A stretch of 64,000 bases of DNA from Burkholderiales bacterium (GTDB lineage: Bacteria; Pseudomonadota; Gammaproteobacteria; Burkholderiales; Burkholderiaceae_F): NCBI GenBank assembly GCA_020248865.1, contig JADCGS010000006.1, positions 107,172 through 171,171 on the forward strand, written 5' to 3'. Below are positions 30,707 through 39,625 of this stretch, one piece after another; the first letter of the stretch is position 1; every line of letters begins with the position of its first letter. The notes under the pieces were generated by a model. It ran no database searches, was not told the origin of the DNA, and worked only from the letters and a program-made list of their open reading frames with translations. The position numbers and the translations under genes are program-made.

Positions 30707-31810
30707 ATGAATGGGAAGCGGATCGTCTGCGTGGTCGGCACGCGCCCCGAGGCGATCAAGATGGCCCCGGTAATCCAGGCGCTGCAGCGCTCGGACTGGG
30801 CACGGCCGTACGTGCTGCTCACCGCGCAGCACCGCGAGCTGCTCGACCAGGTGATGCGGCTGTTCGGCCTGGCGGCCGACGACGACCTGAACATCATGAA
30901 GCCCAACCAGCAGCTTCCCGCGCTCACCGCGCAGCTTTTGCTGGCGCTCGATGCTGCGCTGGAGCGCGCCGCGCCGGACGCGGTGCTGGCGCAGGGCGAC
31001 ACCACGACGGTGATGTGCGCGGCGCTGGCGTCGTTCTACCGCCGGCTGCCGTTTGGCCACGTGGAGGCGGGGCTGCGCACGGGCGACCTGGCCTATCCGT
31101 TTCCGGAAGAAGGTAACCGCGTGCTCGCGGCGCGCCTGGCGCGCTGGCACTTTGCGCCGACCGAGACCGCGCGTCGGAACCTGCTGCGCGAGGGCATCGA
31201 CGAGGGCGCCATCCATGTCACCGGCAATACGGTCATCGACGCGCTGCTGCAGGTCGCACCGAGTGCACAAGGGCTCGACCTCGGTTTTGCGCAGGGCCGC
31301 CGGCTGGTGCTGCTGACGGCGCACCGGCGCGAGAACTTCGGCGCGCCGATGGCGCAGGTGTTCCGCGCGGTGCGCGCGCTGGTCGACCGGCACGACGACG
31401 TGGCTGTGCTCTACGCGGTTCACCCCAATCCCAATGTCAGACAGATGGCGCAGGAGCTGCTGAGCGGGCATCCGCGGATTCACCTGGCTGCTCCCCTCGA
31501 CTACGAGCCGTTCGTCGCCGCGATGAAGGCCGCCACGCTGATCCTGACCGACTCCGGCGGCGTGCAGGAAGAAGCGCCGGCGCTTGCCAAGCCCGTGCTG
31601 GTGCTGCGTCACGAAACCGAACGCCCCGAGGCGGTGGATGCCGGCGTGGTGAAGCTGGTCGGCCCCGACTACGAAGCCATCCTGCGCGAGAGCGAGACGC
31701 TGCTCACTGATGAAGACGCCTATCGCGCGATGGCGCGCGGCGTGTCGCCGTACGGCGATGGTGAGGCGGCGGGGCGGATCGAGAAGGCCCTGCGAGCCTC
31801 GTTGGACTAG
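30707..31810 (+). CDS. wecB: UDP-N-acetylglucosamine 2-epimerase (non-hydrolysing)
   Basis: WecB interconverts UDP-GlcNAc and UDP-ManNAc for surface polysaccharide synthesis. The 367-residue protein starts MNGKRIVCVVGTRPEAIKMA, the family hallmark. QGDTTTVMCAALASFY, HVEAGLRTGDL, PFPEEGNRVLAA, VTGNTVIDALL, TAHRRENFG, and near the C-terminus TDSGGVQEEAPAL and RHETERPEAVDAG follow, all conserved UDP-binding and catalytic segments. The start codon is ATG 30707 (a second ATG is four bases on but out of frame). It follows gspD by 37 bases, so it may be reached by read-through from the gsp operon, yet functionally it belongs to the polysaccharide genes downstream. Confidence 0.95.
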   Translation: MNGKRIVCVVGTRPEAIKMAPVIQALQRSDWARPYVLLTAQHRELLDQVMRLFGLAADDDLNIMKPNQQLPALTAQLLLALDAALERAAPDAVLAQGDTTTVMCAALASFYRRLPFGHVEAGLRTGDLAYPFPEEGNRVLAARLARWHFAPTETARRNLLREGIDEGAIHVTGNTVIDALLQVAPSAQGLDLGFAQGRRLVLLTAHRRENFGAPMAQVFRAVRALVDRHDDVAVLYAVHPNPNVRQMAQELLSGHPRIHLAAPLDYEPFVAAMKAATLILTDSGGVQEEAPALAKPVLVLRHETERPEAVDAGVVKLVGPDYEAILRESETLLTDEDAYRAMARGVSPYGDGEAAGRIEKALRASLD

Positions 31811-31924
31811 AGCTGCGTCGCCCATGCAAGGCGTCCAGTTGCACAAGATGTTCAAGGGCCCGAAGTTTCCCCGGGGAACGAACCTGGGGTCGGCGGAGCG
31901 CCGGTGTGCGGCGAGAGGATGGTC

Positions 31925-34267
31925 ATGAACCCTGTGACGGCCGGTCGCGTGGAAGCTGATGCTTCTAAGTCATCGACATCAGGGCCGGTCGGCATCGCTG
32001 GGCGCTGCAACGTCTGCGGCCGTGAGGTTTCGTTTTCCTACGCCGACCCGGCGCTCTACCGCGAGTCGCTATTCTGCGAACACTGTCTCAGCACCAGCCG
32101 CTATCGCTCGATCGCGCGGGGATTGCTGCGGGCGATCGAACGGCTGACCGGCATCGTGGCGCCGTCGCTGGCCGAACTGCCGCGCAGTGCGCCGCGCCGC
32201 CTGCGCGTCTACGACACCCAACCCGCGTTCCGCTACGGCAACTGTGCCTATCCGCTGCCCGAACTGCTGGCCGCAAGTGGCTGGATCGACGTGGTTGCTT
32301 CGTCCTACAAGCCGCAATTGCCGCTGGGCATCGAGTTGCGCCCCGGAGTGCTCAACCAGGATTTGCAGCGGTTGACCTTTGCCGATGCGAGCATCGACAT
32401 CGTCGTCACCAGCGACGTGATGGAGCATGTGCGCCTGCCCGAGCGGGCGCACGCCGAGATCCGGCGCGTGTTGCGCGCGGGAGGACACTACGTCTTTACC
32501 GTGCCGCATGGCCGCATGGCCGAGACCCTGGTGCGCGTCAAAGTGCATGACCCCGAACAGCCGGCGCTCGACGAGCACCTCCTGGAGCCTGAGTACCACG
32601 GCGACGTCAACAACGAGGGGCCGGGCGCGCTCAGCTACCGGGTGTTTGGCACTGACCTGGACGAGCAGTTGCGCGCCCTCGGCTTTTCGGTGCTCTACAC
32701 GAAGGAGAACCTGCCGGCCGCCGGCATCCTTGACACCGAGCTGTTCGAGTGCTGGCTGCCCGGCGCCGAACATGATGCGGTCGAAAGCCCCCGCCCGAGC
32801 TGGGCGCTCGATGTCGACGATCCTGGCGAACTCCATGCCGGCCCGATTCAGTTGGTGCGCTGGATGGAGCCGGTGCATTGCGCCGAGCGGCGCCGGGTGT
32901 TCGTCCTGTTGGCCGACGAGGTCTTGCGATCGCCGCTGCTTGCGCTGGGTGCTGCGAGCGTGCTGTCGATGAGCTTTGTTCCAGCGCTGGCGCAGATCAG
33001 CGACGACGGCTTGACCTTGGAAGCCAGCCTCTTCGACTGGTCCGGACGCCGCTACCCGTTGCTGTCGGTGGCGCGCCGCTCGCCGGGCGAGCATGCCGTG
33101 CCGGACCGGATCACCGTGGACCTGCGGCGCTTTGCCGGGCGCGAGATGTGGCTGGAGTTGCGCTGCGGCCCGGGGCCCGAGCACGACCCGCGCGCCGACT
33201 GGCTGGGCCTGGTCGAGGTGGCGATCGGTGCGTTGCATGAGCTGGCTTTGCTGCAGGCGCGAACGCAAAGGCAATGGCGCATGGGCAACGAGGTCGTGCA
33301 CCTTTCGGCCTCCTACGGCCACGCGCTGTACGGGGCGGCCGAGAGCCGGGCAGACGCGCCGACCGAGTGGGCAGTACTGGAGGTGGCAACCGGGTCCGAC
33401 GCTGCCACCGCGCCCGCAACCGTGCGAGCCCGTCTGGCGGGTGCCGAGCCGACTCCCGGCGAGACGGCGTACATGTTCTCTCACCGCCTGCTGTTCGAGC
33501 TGATGCCGCGCCGGCCGCCGCACTTCGGCGAGCGCCTGCGGACGATGCCGCACGACGGGCCGGTGCATGTGCTGTCGCTTTGTGCCGGGGCAGCCCGCAT
33601 TGAGGCGGCGCTTGCGCGGCACGCCGGCCGGCCGATCGAGCTGACGCTGGTCGACGTCAACCGTGATCTCCTCGAGCGTGCCGCTCGCGCTCTGCCGGGC
33701 AATGTGCGGGTGGCCCTGGTGCAGGCTGACGTCAATTCGCTGCCGGCGTTGCCGCGACGGTTCCACGTGGCGCTGTGCGTGTCCGGCCTGCATCACGTGG
33801 TCGAGCTCGAACGCGTGGCACAGACCCTGGCCGGCTGCCTCGTCGAGGGTGGCGAGTTCTGGTCGATTGGCGAGCAGGTGGGCCGCAATGGCAATCGACT
33901 CTGGCAGGACGATTGGCAGGTGGCCAACGCGCTGTTCGCCGCGCTGCCCGAGCGGCTGCGCTTCAATCGCGGGACGCAGCAGATCGATACGGAGCTGCCC
34001 AACGTGGACTGCTCGACGGCGAGCTTCGAGGGTATCCGCAGCGAGGAGGTGCTGGGCGTGCTCGATCGGTACTTCGACCGGGGCGACGTGCATGTGCGCA
34101 ACGTGTTCCTGTGGCGCCTTCTTGATCTCGCCTACATGGAAAACTGGCATCTCGACGATGCGGCGGACCGCGCGCTCATTTGCGACCTCGTGTGCGCCGA
34201 ATTCCTCCATTGGCGTGCCGGCGGCCACGCCTCGGAACTGAACGGGATTTTCGTCCGGCGCGAGTGA
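31925..34267 (+). CDS. two-methyltransferase protein with central beta domain
   Basis: A 780-residue protein. Residues about 25-60 contain two Cys-x-x-Cys pairs (CNVCG ... CEHC), a probable zinc ribbon. Residues about 80-280 form a SAM methyltransferase (DIVVTSDVMEHVRLPERAHAE, then GGHYVFTVPHGRMAETLV). A central region, about 285-430, looks like a beta-sandwich (ISDDGLTLEASLFDWSGR, WLELRCGPGPEHDPRADWL). A second methyltransferase occupies about 530-700 (VLSLCAGAARIEAALARHAG, TLVDVNRDLLERAA, VALCVSGLHHVVELERV). ATG 31925 follows GAGAGG. The C-terminal ~500 residues are paralogous to the convergent gene at 34280-35749. Likely role: methylation of a surface glycan; substrate unknown. Confidence 0.75.
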   Translation: MNPVTAGRVEADASKSSTSGPVGIAGRCNVCGREVSFSYADPALYRESLFCEHCLSTSRYRSIARGLLRAIERLTGIVAPSLAELPRSAPRRLRVYDTQPAFRYGNCAYPLPELLAASGWIDVVASSYKPQLPLGIELRPGVLNQDLQRLTFADASIDIVVTSDVMEHVRLPERAHAEIRRVLRAGGHYVFTVPHGRMAETLVRVKVHDPEQPALDEHLLEPEYHGDVNNEGPGALSYRVFGTDLDEQLRALGFSVLYTKENLPAAGILDTELFECWLPGAEHDAVESPRPSWALDVDDPGELHAGPIQLVRWMEPVHCAERRRVFVLLADEVLRSPLLALGAASVLSMSFVPALAQISDDGLTLEASLFDWSGRRYPLLSVARRSPGEHAVPDRITVDLRRFAGREMWLELRCGPGPEHDPRADWLGLVEVAIGALHELALLQARTQRQWRMGNEVVHLSASYGHALYGAAESRADAPTEWAVLEVATGSDAATAPATVRARLAGAEPTPGETAYMFSHRLLFELMPRRPPHFGERLRTMPHDGPVHVLSLCAGAARIEAALARHAGRPIELTLVDVNRDLLERAARALPGNVRVALVQADVNSLPALPRRFHVALCVSGLHHVVELERVAQTLAGCLVEGGEFWSIGEQVGRNGNRLWQDDWQVANALFAALPERLRFNRGTQQIDTELPNVDCSTASFEGIRSEEVLGVLDRYFDRGDVHVRNVFLWRLLDLAYMENWHLDDAADRALICDLVCAEFLHWRAGGHASELNGIFVRRE

Positions 34268-34279
34268 CCGCGCAGCGGC

Positions 34280-35749
34280 CTACTGGCGCCGCAGCGGTGT
34301 GTAGACCCCGTGCAGTTCGGTCGGCTGCCCGCCGGCCAGTCGGTAGTCGAGCTCCGCCTCGACCATGCGATCGAGCAGGCTGCGATCCTGCGCGTCAGTC
34401 AGGTCGAAGTTGCCGACGTACTCGGGTCCGACCCAGCGCCACAGGATGCAGTTGCGGCGTGACACGTGCGCCGCCGTGAAGAAGCGCGCGACCTCGCGCT
34501 CGATCTCGTGGCTGCGGATGCCTTCGAACGTCGCTTCCGAGCGGTCGGGATTCAGCAGTGCCGCATCGACCTGCCCGGTCCAGGCATTGCGCCGCAAGCG
34601 TTCCGGCAGTGCGACGAAGAGCCGGTTGCCGGCCGCCAGCGCGTCCTCGTCCAGCCGGTTGCCGCTGGGGCCGATGTTCTCGCCGATCAGCCACAGTTCG
34701 CCGTCGGCCGCCAGCGCGTCCCGCACCCGTGCGAAGAACGCGCCCAGTTCGATCACGTGGTGCACGCCCGAGACGCACAGGGCCAGGTCGTACTCGTCGC
34801 CGGGCAGCGTCAGGTCGTTGACGTCGGCCATCACCAAGTCCAGGCGGACCCACGGCGGCATGATCGACGCCACGGCCGCCAGCAACTGGTCGTTCACGTC
34901 GACGACGGTCAGCTCGACCGGATGCTCGACCTGGTGCAACAGGGCCGCCTCGGTCAGGCCCAGGCCGGTGCCGATCGACAGCAGGCGCAGCGGACGGCCG
35001 TCGCCTCGCGCTGCGCGTTGGCGCAGCCGCTGCTCGAAGTCGGGCGCCTTGTGGCTGAGCCGCTGGCACAGACGCGCCAGCGCGTAGTCAAACGCGTTCT
35101 CCACCGCGCCGGGGACGGCAAACGAGCGCTCGGAGGGGATGAAGGCATCAATCCCCAGTGCCACGCGCTGGCGGCGCGCGACGTACATCGGATGGTCGAA
35201 GGCCTGGTTGAAGTGAGCGCGCTCGTAGTGCAGCCGCAGACTGCGGAAGGCGCGCGCGGCGACCAGATCGAGATCCTGTTCCGGCGCAATGGTCAGCTCG
35301 ATCAGTGCCAGCCAGTCGGCGCTCGGGTCGTGTCGGGGGCCTGGGCCGCAGCGCAGTTCCAGCACCGCCTGATCGAGGCCGGCCGGCAGCGACAGCAGGG
35401 CTTGGCGCGGCATCGCGCCGGCCTCCGCAGCGGCCACGGTGGTGGCGAACAGCGGCAGCGCGGTGCCGTGCGTATGCGCCAGCACCTCGAGTGTCAGTCC
35501 GTCCGACGAGATCGACGGCAGCGCCGGGGCAAACGAAAGTCGCAGTCGCGAATCGGTGCGCAATGCAAGCGGCCGCAGGTGCAGCGATTCGCCTGCCAGC
35601 AGCACCAGCGCGGGCCGCAGCAGACCGAGGTGCGCTGGTGGCTGCCAGCGCTCGATGACCGGATGGCCTGGCGGCGTGTCAACCGTGTAGACGGCACCAG
35701 GCTCGAGCGCGTAGCGCAGCGGCGCCAGGCCATCCGCATCCAGGGACAT
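34280..35749 (-). CDS. methyltransferase with N-terminal beta domain, paralog of preceding protein
   Basis: A 489-residue protein matching the central and C-terminal parts of the convergent neighbour. Residues about 60-170 are the beta domain (ISSDGLTLEVLAHTHGTALP, VLELRCGPGPRHDPSADWL). Residues about 245-410 are the methyltransferase (LRLLSIGTGLGLTEAALLHQ, LTVVDVNDQLLAAVAS, LALCVSGVHHVIELGAFF). Shared distal motifs include ATFEGIRSHEIE and CILWRWVGPEYVGN. It lacks the zinc ribbon and first methyltransferase. It lies six bases downstream of the large fusion gene on the same strand and is probably co-transcribed with the wzm-wzt-fusion operon. The acceptor is unknown; the beta domain may bind sugar. 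Confidence 0.78.
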   Translation of the reverse strand: MSLDADGLAPLRYALEPGAVYTVDTPPGHPVIERWQPPAHLGLLRPALVLLAGESLHLRPLALRTDSRLRLSFAPALPSISSDGLTLEVLAHTHGTALPLFATTVAAAEAGAMPRQALLSLPAGLDQAVLELRCGPGPRHDPSADWLALIELTIAPEQDLDLVAARAFRSLRLHYERAHFNQAFDHPMYVARRQRVALGIDAFIPSERSFAVPGAVENAFDYALARLCQRLSHKAPDFEQRLRQRAARGDGRPLRLLSIGTGLGLTEAALLHQVEHPVELTVVDVNDQLLAAVASIMPPWVRLDLVMADVNDLTLPGDEYDLALCVSGVHHVIELGAFFARVRDALAADGELWLIGENIGPSGNRLDEDALAAGNRLFVALPERLRRNAWTGQVDAALLNPDRSEATFEGIRSHEIEREVARFFTAAHVSRRNCILWRWVGPEYVGNFDLTDAQDRSLLDRMVEAELDYRLAGGQPTELHGVYTPLRRQ

Positions 35750-35755
35750 CGGAAG

Positions 35756-38700
35756 TCAGCTCTCGACGGTTGCGGAGCTTGGCGCGCGGTGCTGGTGCGG
35801 CTGCCACTTGCCCCACTTGCTCTCGTACAGGGCCAGGTTGCGGTCGAACAACTGCTGCCGCTCGGCACTTGGCAGCTTGGCGAAGCTGGCCGAAAGCTCG
35901 TGATGAACGAACACGTCCTCGGCGCAGACGATATGCCAGCCGGCCGCCTCCAGCCGGCGACAGTAGTCGTCGTCTTCGAAGAAACCCAGCCCATAGTCCT
36001 CGCACAAGGCGCCGACTTCGCGCAGCGCGGCGGCGCGCATCATCACGCAGAAGAAGGCCGAAGTACGCATCGGATGCACGCGCCCGGCGTGAGCCAGCGT
36101 GTAGTCGGCGGCGCGTTCGAGCATCTGCGCGCGGTCGTCGTAGGCGATGTCGATCTTCGCCTCGTTGCCGATGTTGTTGGTAACCGGGCCGGCCAGTCCG
36201 AGGCGCGGATTGCGTTCGAAGTGACGCAGCAGCGTGCGGACCCACCCCGGCGTGACCTGGGTGTCGTTGTTGAGAACGACCACGAACTCGCCAGTGGCGC
36301 GAGCCAGTCCGATGTTGTTGCCCGCAGCAAAACCGAGATTGCGATCGTTCAGCACCAGCTGCGCCTGCGATTGCGCCTGCGCATACTCGCGCAGCCAGGT
36401 GCGCGACCCATCGGTCGAGGCGTTGTCGACGATGATCAGTTCAAGGTCCGGGTAGTCGGAGGCGGCGAGGCTGGCCAGGCAGGCCTGCGTCAGCGCCAGG
36501 TTGTTCCAGGTGAGCACGACCACGCTGACGCGCGGCGGCTGGTGGGCGGCGATCGCTGCCGTGACAGCTGCCGCCCGGTTGGCCCAGGTCTGGCCGAGCG
36601 CGAAGTGCTGCCGCTCCTCGATCCGGGCGCCGCTCTGCGGTTCATCGAGCGCTGCGGTGACGGCGGCGACGAAGTCGCCGGGCGTGCCCGCCGCGCGCAC
36701 CAGCGCGCCGAACTGCCGCACCTCGGGCAGGTCGACGGCTACCACCGGCTTGCCGGCAGCCAGATACTCATACACCTTGACCGGATTGGTTGCCAGCGTG
36801 AGCGGCAGCACCTTGAACGGCAGCAGACAGACGTCGAAAGCATGCACGTAGCGCGGCAGTTCGGCATACGGCACCTCGCCGGTGAACTCGACGTTGGAGC
36901 AGTGGGCCAGGGCAGCCGCGGCGCCGACCGTGTCGTTGCCGACCAGCAGCACGCGTGCGCCCGGGTGCGCGAGTGCCACCGAGCGCAAGAGGGCGACGTC
37001 GAACCACTCCGCAATCGCGCCGAAGTAGCCGATGGTGCGCCGCCCCTGCGGATCGGCATGCAGAGCGGGCGGCGGTGCGCCGAAATGCACCGGGTCGCAG
37101 GCGTTGCGCACCAGAGCCACCTGCGCGCGCTTGCCGCGGAGCCGCTCGGCGAGCCAGGCGGAGGTGGTGATCACCACGTCGGCCTCGCGCACGACCTCGT
37201 CTTCCAGGGTCAGCAGTCCGGAGGGCACGTTGCCGAAGCCCTCGTGGTGATCCATACAGTCATACACGCGCAGGCTGTTGGGCAGCATGTTGGCCAGCGG
37301 CCACCACCACACGTGATCGATCAGCCCGATGCAGCGGGCCGGCCGTGCCGCCTGCAACAGGCGCGCGAGGCCGTCGCGCAATTGCTCGAGCGTCGCCTGC
37401 GCCGGCGTGGCGAAGTAGATCGGCGGGGCGCCGCCGGCGTGCAGCCGCACCTGATAAAGCGGCAGTTCGGGGTCGAGTTCCTCGACCGCGTAGCCCGCAC
37501 TGCTGGCATCTACGAACTGATTGGAGACGTAGAACACGCGCTGGCCGGCCGCGGCCAGCGCTCGCGCAATCTGCTGCGGGCGCTGGATGCGGAAATGCCA
37601 GTCGATCACGGCGAACACAAAGACATCGCTGCCGTTGCCGGTGCGTAGCGGCGCATGCACCGGCAGCACGGCGGCGCCGTTCGCCACCCCGCTGGCCGGC
37701 TGATCGCGTTGCAGTCGCCGCAACGCAAGGCCGATGCGATGGCGCTGACCGGGCGACAGCGGCAGTCGCCACCAGATGCGCCGTGCCCACTGCCGTGGTG
37801 ACTCCTCGCGCAGCACGCGCAGTCCCTGGCGCAGACGGTTGCCCCAGCGGCGGCGCTCGGCCGCTTCGAGATCGGAGAGTCTCTGCTGGAGTTGACCGGC
37901 CCGCTCCGCGCTCGATCTGCCCCAGGCCGACACCTCCTCGACCTGCCGGCCGAGCTCGGCCAGGCGGCCCGCCGCAACGTTGAGCTCATCGAGTCGGGCC
38001 TGCAACTGCAGCCGCGTCTCCTGCTCCTGTATGCGTACCTGCTGTAGCTTTACCGTCAACTCGGCCATGCGCGTCTGTGCCTGGTCTTGGGTGCGTTGGT
38101 GCTCCCGTTCGCTCTCGATCCGGGCGCGCAGGGCGGCCTGCTCGGCACCGATCCGCCCGGCCAGAGCGTCGGCCACGATCGCGGTCCACTCCTCGTTGCG
38201 GCGCAGCTCGGCCGCCGGCAGCGTGGTCGTCTGCCAGCGCCCCACCAGCGAGTCGGCCTCGCCGACCACGCCGAGCGCGGCCATCAGGTAGCCGCGATTG
38301 ATGGCCGGCACCACAGGCGAGCGGTGCAGCCGCAGCAGTTGCGCGCGCAGCTCGCCGTCGATGCCCGGCAGGCTTTCGATGAAGTACTCGGTCCAGGCCT
38401 CGCCGAGGTAGCACTGCCCGACGTAGCGCAGGCCCGCCGCGTCGAAGGCGTCGGCCAGGGAGGTCTGGGGCACCTCCCTGCCGAACGGCCAGTCATGCTC
38501 GGCCGCCTTGTGTGTACGCCATGCCCAGTACCAGTAGCAGGCGCGGTTGGGGATCAGCACCAGCACATAGCGGCGCGAACGGCTTGCCATGCCCCGCAGG
38601 AAGCGCGCCTGTTCGTCGAGCGCATAGTGCTCGAGCACGCCGGCATTGAAAACGAGGTCGTACTCGGGCGTCTTCGGCTCGAATGCGTCGCCTTCGATGA

Positions 38701-39625
38701 AGCCGGCGTTCAGGCCATGGCGCTCGAAATTTCGGCGCGCGTACTCGAGCGCGGCCGGTGAAAAGTCCAAGAGCGTGACGTCGAAGCCGGCCTGGGCCAG
38801 CGCAATGCTCTGGTTGCCGCCGCCCGCACCGGCCTCGAGCAGGCGACCGCCGGCGGGCAGCAGCTCCTGCAGCACCGCGGTCAGCTCGGCATTGAACTGC
38901 CGGCTCAGTGGGTCGATCTCTTCAACCGGCAGGCCAGCATAGTAGGCCTCCCATTTGGCACGTTCGGCCAGCGTGCCCGGGTCGCTTTCGCGCAGCCGCA
39001 GGTACGCGGGCGTTGCATAGCCGACCAACAGTTGCCGGCCGGAGGGCCAGTACCGCGTGTCGACCGCGATGACGTGCTCGAAGATCCGGCTAAAGCCGGC
39101 GACTTCAGGCGGGAAGCTCGACTCATCGAAGCTGTGCCGGTGGTGGATCGAAAGCGGTTCCTCGCGGTAGGGAACCAGGGTCAGGTGCAGCAGCCGCGTT
39201 TGCGCGAGATTGTTGCGCAGGATGCCCAGCCAGTCGTCGAAGTGCTCGATCGAGTTGCTATTGACCACCACGTCGAAGCGTTCGGGCAGGGTGCCGGGCG
39301 GCTGGTCGGCGGAGCTTGCGAGGAATCGCAAGTGCGGATGGCGGGCACGCGCCTGACGCAAGGCCTCTTCGGCGATGTCCATGCCGGTGAGGCGCGCCTG
39401 CGGCCAGGCGGCGGCTAGTTCGGCACACCCTTCGCCGAGCGCGCAGCCCCAGTCGAGCACGGACAGCGGCAGCCGCGCGAGGATCCGCTGGTCAGTTTCC
39501 GGGAGGCCGGCCAGCAGGCGCTGCGCGAAGTGGCTTGTCTGTTCGCTGCCGCCGTGGCGCGACCACTCCTCGCGGAAGTATTCGTTCCACCAAGCGACGG
39601 AATTGATGGGCAGCTTATCGTTCAC
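35756..39625 (-). CDS. multidomain methyltransferase/coiled-coil/glycosyltransferase fusion
   Basis: A 1289-residue protein with five segments. Methyltransferase 1 is near residues 45-200 (VLDWGCALGEGCAELAA, DVVVNSNSIEHFDDWL). Methyltransferase 2 is near 255-400 (LLEAGAGGGNQSIALAQAG, DLVFNAGVLEHYALDEQ). A coiled coil of roughly 100 residues lies near 495-592, rich in Glu, Gln, Arg and Leu. A TuaH-like GT-B glycosyltransferase spans about 665-1020 (FAVIDWHFRIQRPQQIARAL, TIGYFGAIAEWFD, PVKVYEYLAAGKPVVAVD). A GT2 glycosyltransferase spans about 1030-1260 (VSVVVLTWNNLALTQACL, IIVDNASTDGS, VVLNNDTQ, FFEDDDYCRRLEAAG). The GTG start at 39625 overlaps the wzt stop (GTGA). Its position after Wzm/Wzt suggests polymerisation, capping and perhaps length control of the exported glycan. 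Confidence 0.85.
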   Translation of the reverse strand: MNDKLPINSVAWWNEYFREEWSRHGGSEQTSHFAQRLLAGLPETDQRILARLPLSVLDWGCALGEGCAELAAAWPQARLTGMDIAEEALRQARARHPHLRFLASSADQPPGTLPERFDVVVNSNSIEHFDDWLGILRNNLAQTRLLHLTLVPYREEPLSIHHRHSFDESSFPPEVAGFSRIFEHVIAVDTRYWPSGRQLLVGYATPAYLRLRESDPGTLAERAKWEAYYAGLPVEEIDPLSRQFNAELTAVLQELLPAGGRLLEAGAGGGNQSIALAQAGFDVTLLDFSPAALEYARRNFERHGLNAGFIEGDAFEPKTPEYDLVFNAGVLEHYALDEQARFLRGMASRSRRYVLVLIPNRACYWYWAWRTHKAAEHDWPFGREVPQTSLADAFDAAGLRYVGQCYLGEAWTEYFIESLPGIDGELRAQLLRLHRSPVVPAINRGYLMAALGVVGEADSLVGRWQTTTLPAAELRRNEEWTAIVADALAGRIGAEQAALRARIESEREHQRTQDQAQTRMAELTVKLQQVRIQEQETRLQLQARLDELNVAAGRLAELGRQVEEVSAWGRSSAERAGQLQQRLSDLEAAERRRWGNRLRQGLRVLREESPRQWARRIWWRLPLSPGQRHRIGLALRRLQRDQPASGVANGAAVLPVHAPLRTGNGSDVFVFAVIDWHFRIQRPQQIARALAAAGQRVFYVSNQFVDASSAGYAVEELDPELPLYQVRLHAGGAPPIYFATPAQATLEQLRDGLARLLQAARPARCIGLIDHVWWWPLANMLPNSLRVYDCMDHHEGFGNVPSGLLTLEDEVVREADVVITTSAWLAERLRGKRAQVALVRNACDPVHFGAPPPALHADPQGRRTIGYFGAIAEWFDVALLRSVALAHPGARVLLVGNDTVGAAAALAHCSNVEFTGEVPYAELPRYVHAFDVCLLPFKVLPLTLATNPVKVYEYLAAGKPVVAVDLPEVRQFGALVRAAGTPGDFVAAVTAALDEPQSGARIEERQHFALGQTWANRAAAVTAAIAAHQPPRVSVVVLTWNNLALTQACLASLAASDYPDLELIIVDNASTDGSRTWLREYAQAQSQAQLVLNDRNLGFAAGNNIGLARATGEFVVVLNNDTQVTPGWVRTLLRHFERNPRLGLAGPVTNNIGNEAKIDIAYDDRAQMLERAADYTLAHAGRVHPMRTSAFFCVMMRAAALREVGALCEDYGLGFFEDDDYCRRLEAAGWHIVCAEDVFVHHELSASFAKLPSAERQQLFDRNLALYESKWGKWQPHQHRAPSSATVES

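Noticed and set aside
28561..31005. 814-codon minus-strand open frame opposite gspD and wecB
   Set aside because: The encoded sequence is low-complexity (His/Arg/Gly-rich) without a family; gspD and wecB on the other strand have complete conserved motifs.
34466..37648. 1060-codon plus-strand open frame
   Set aside because: It is antisense to the methyltransferase and the large fusion, has no recognisable motifs, and its length is explained by the high GC3 of the real genes on the minus strand.
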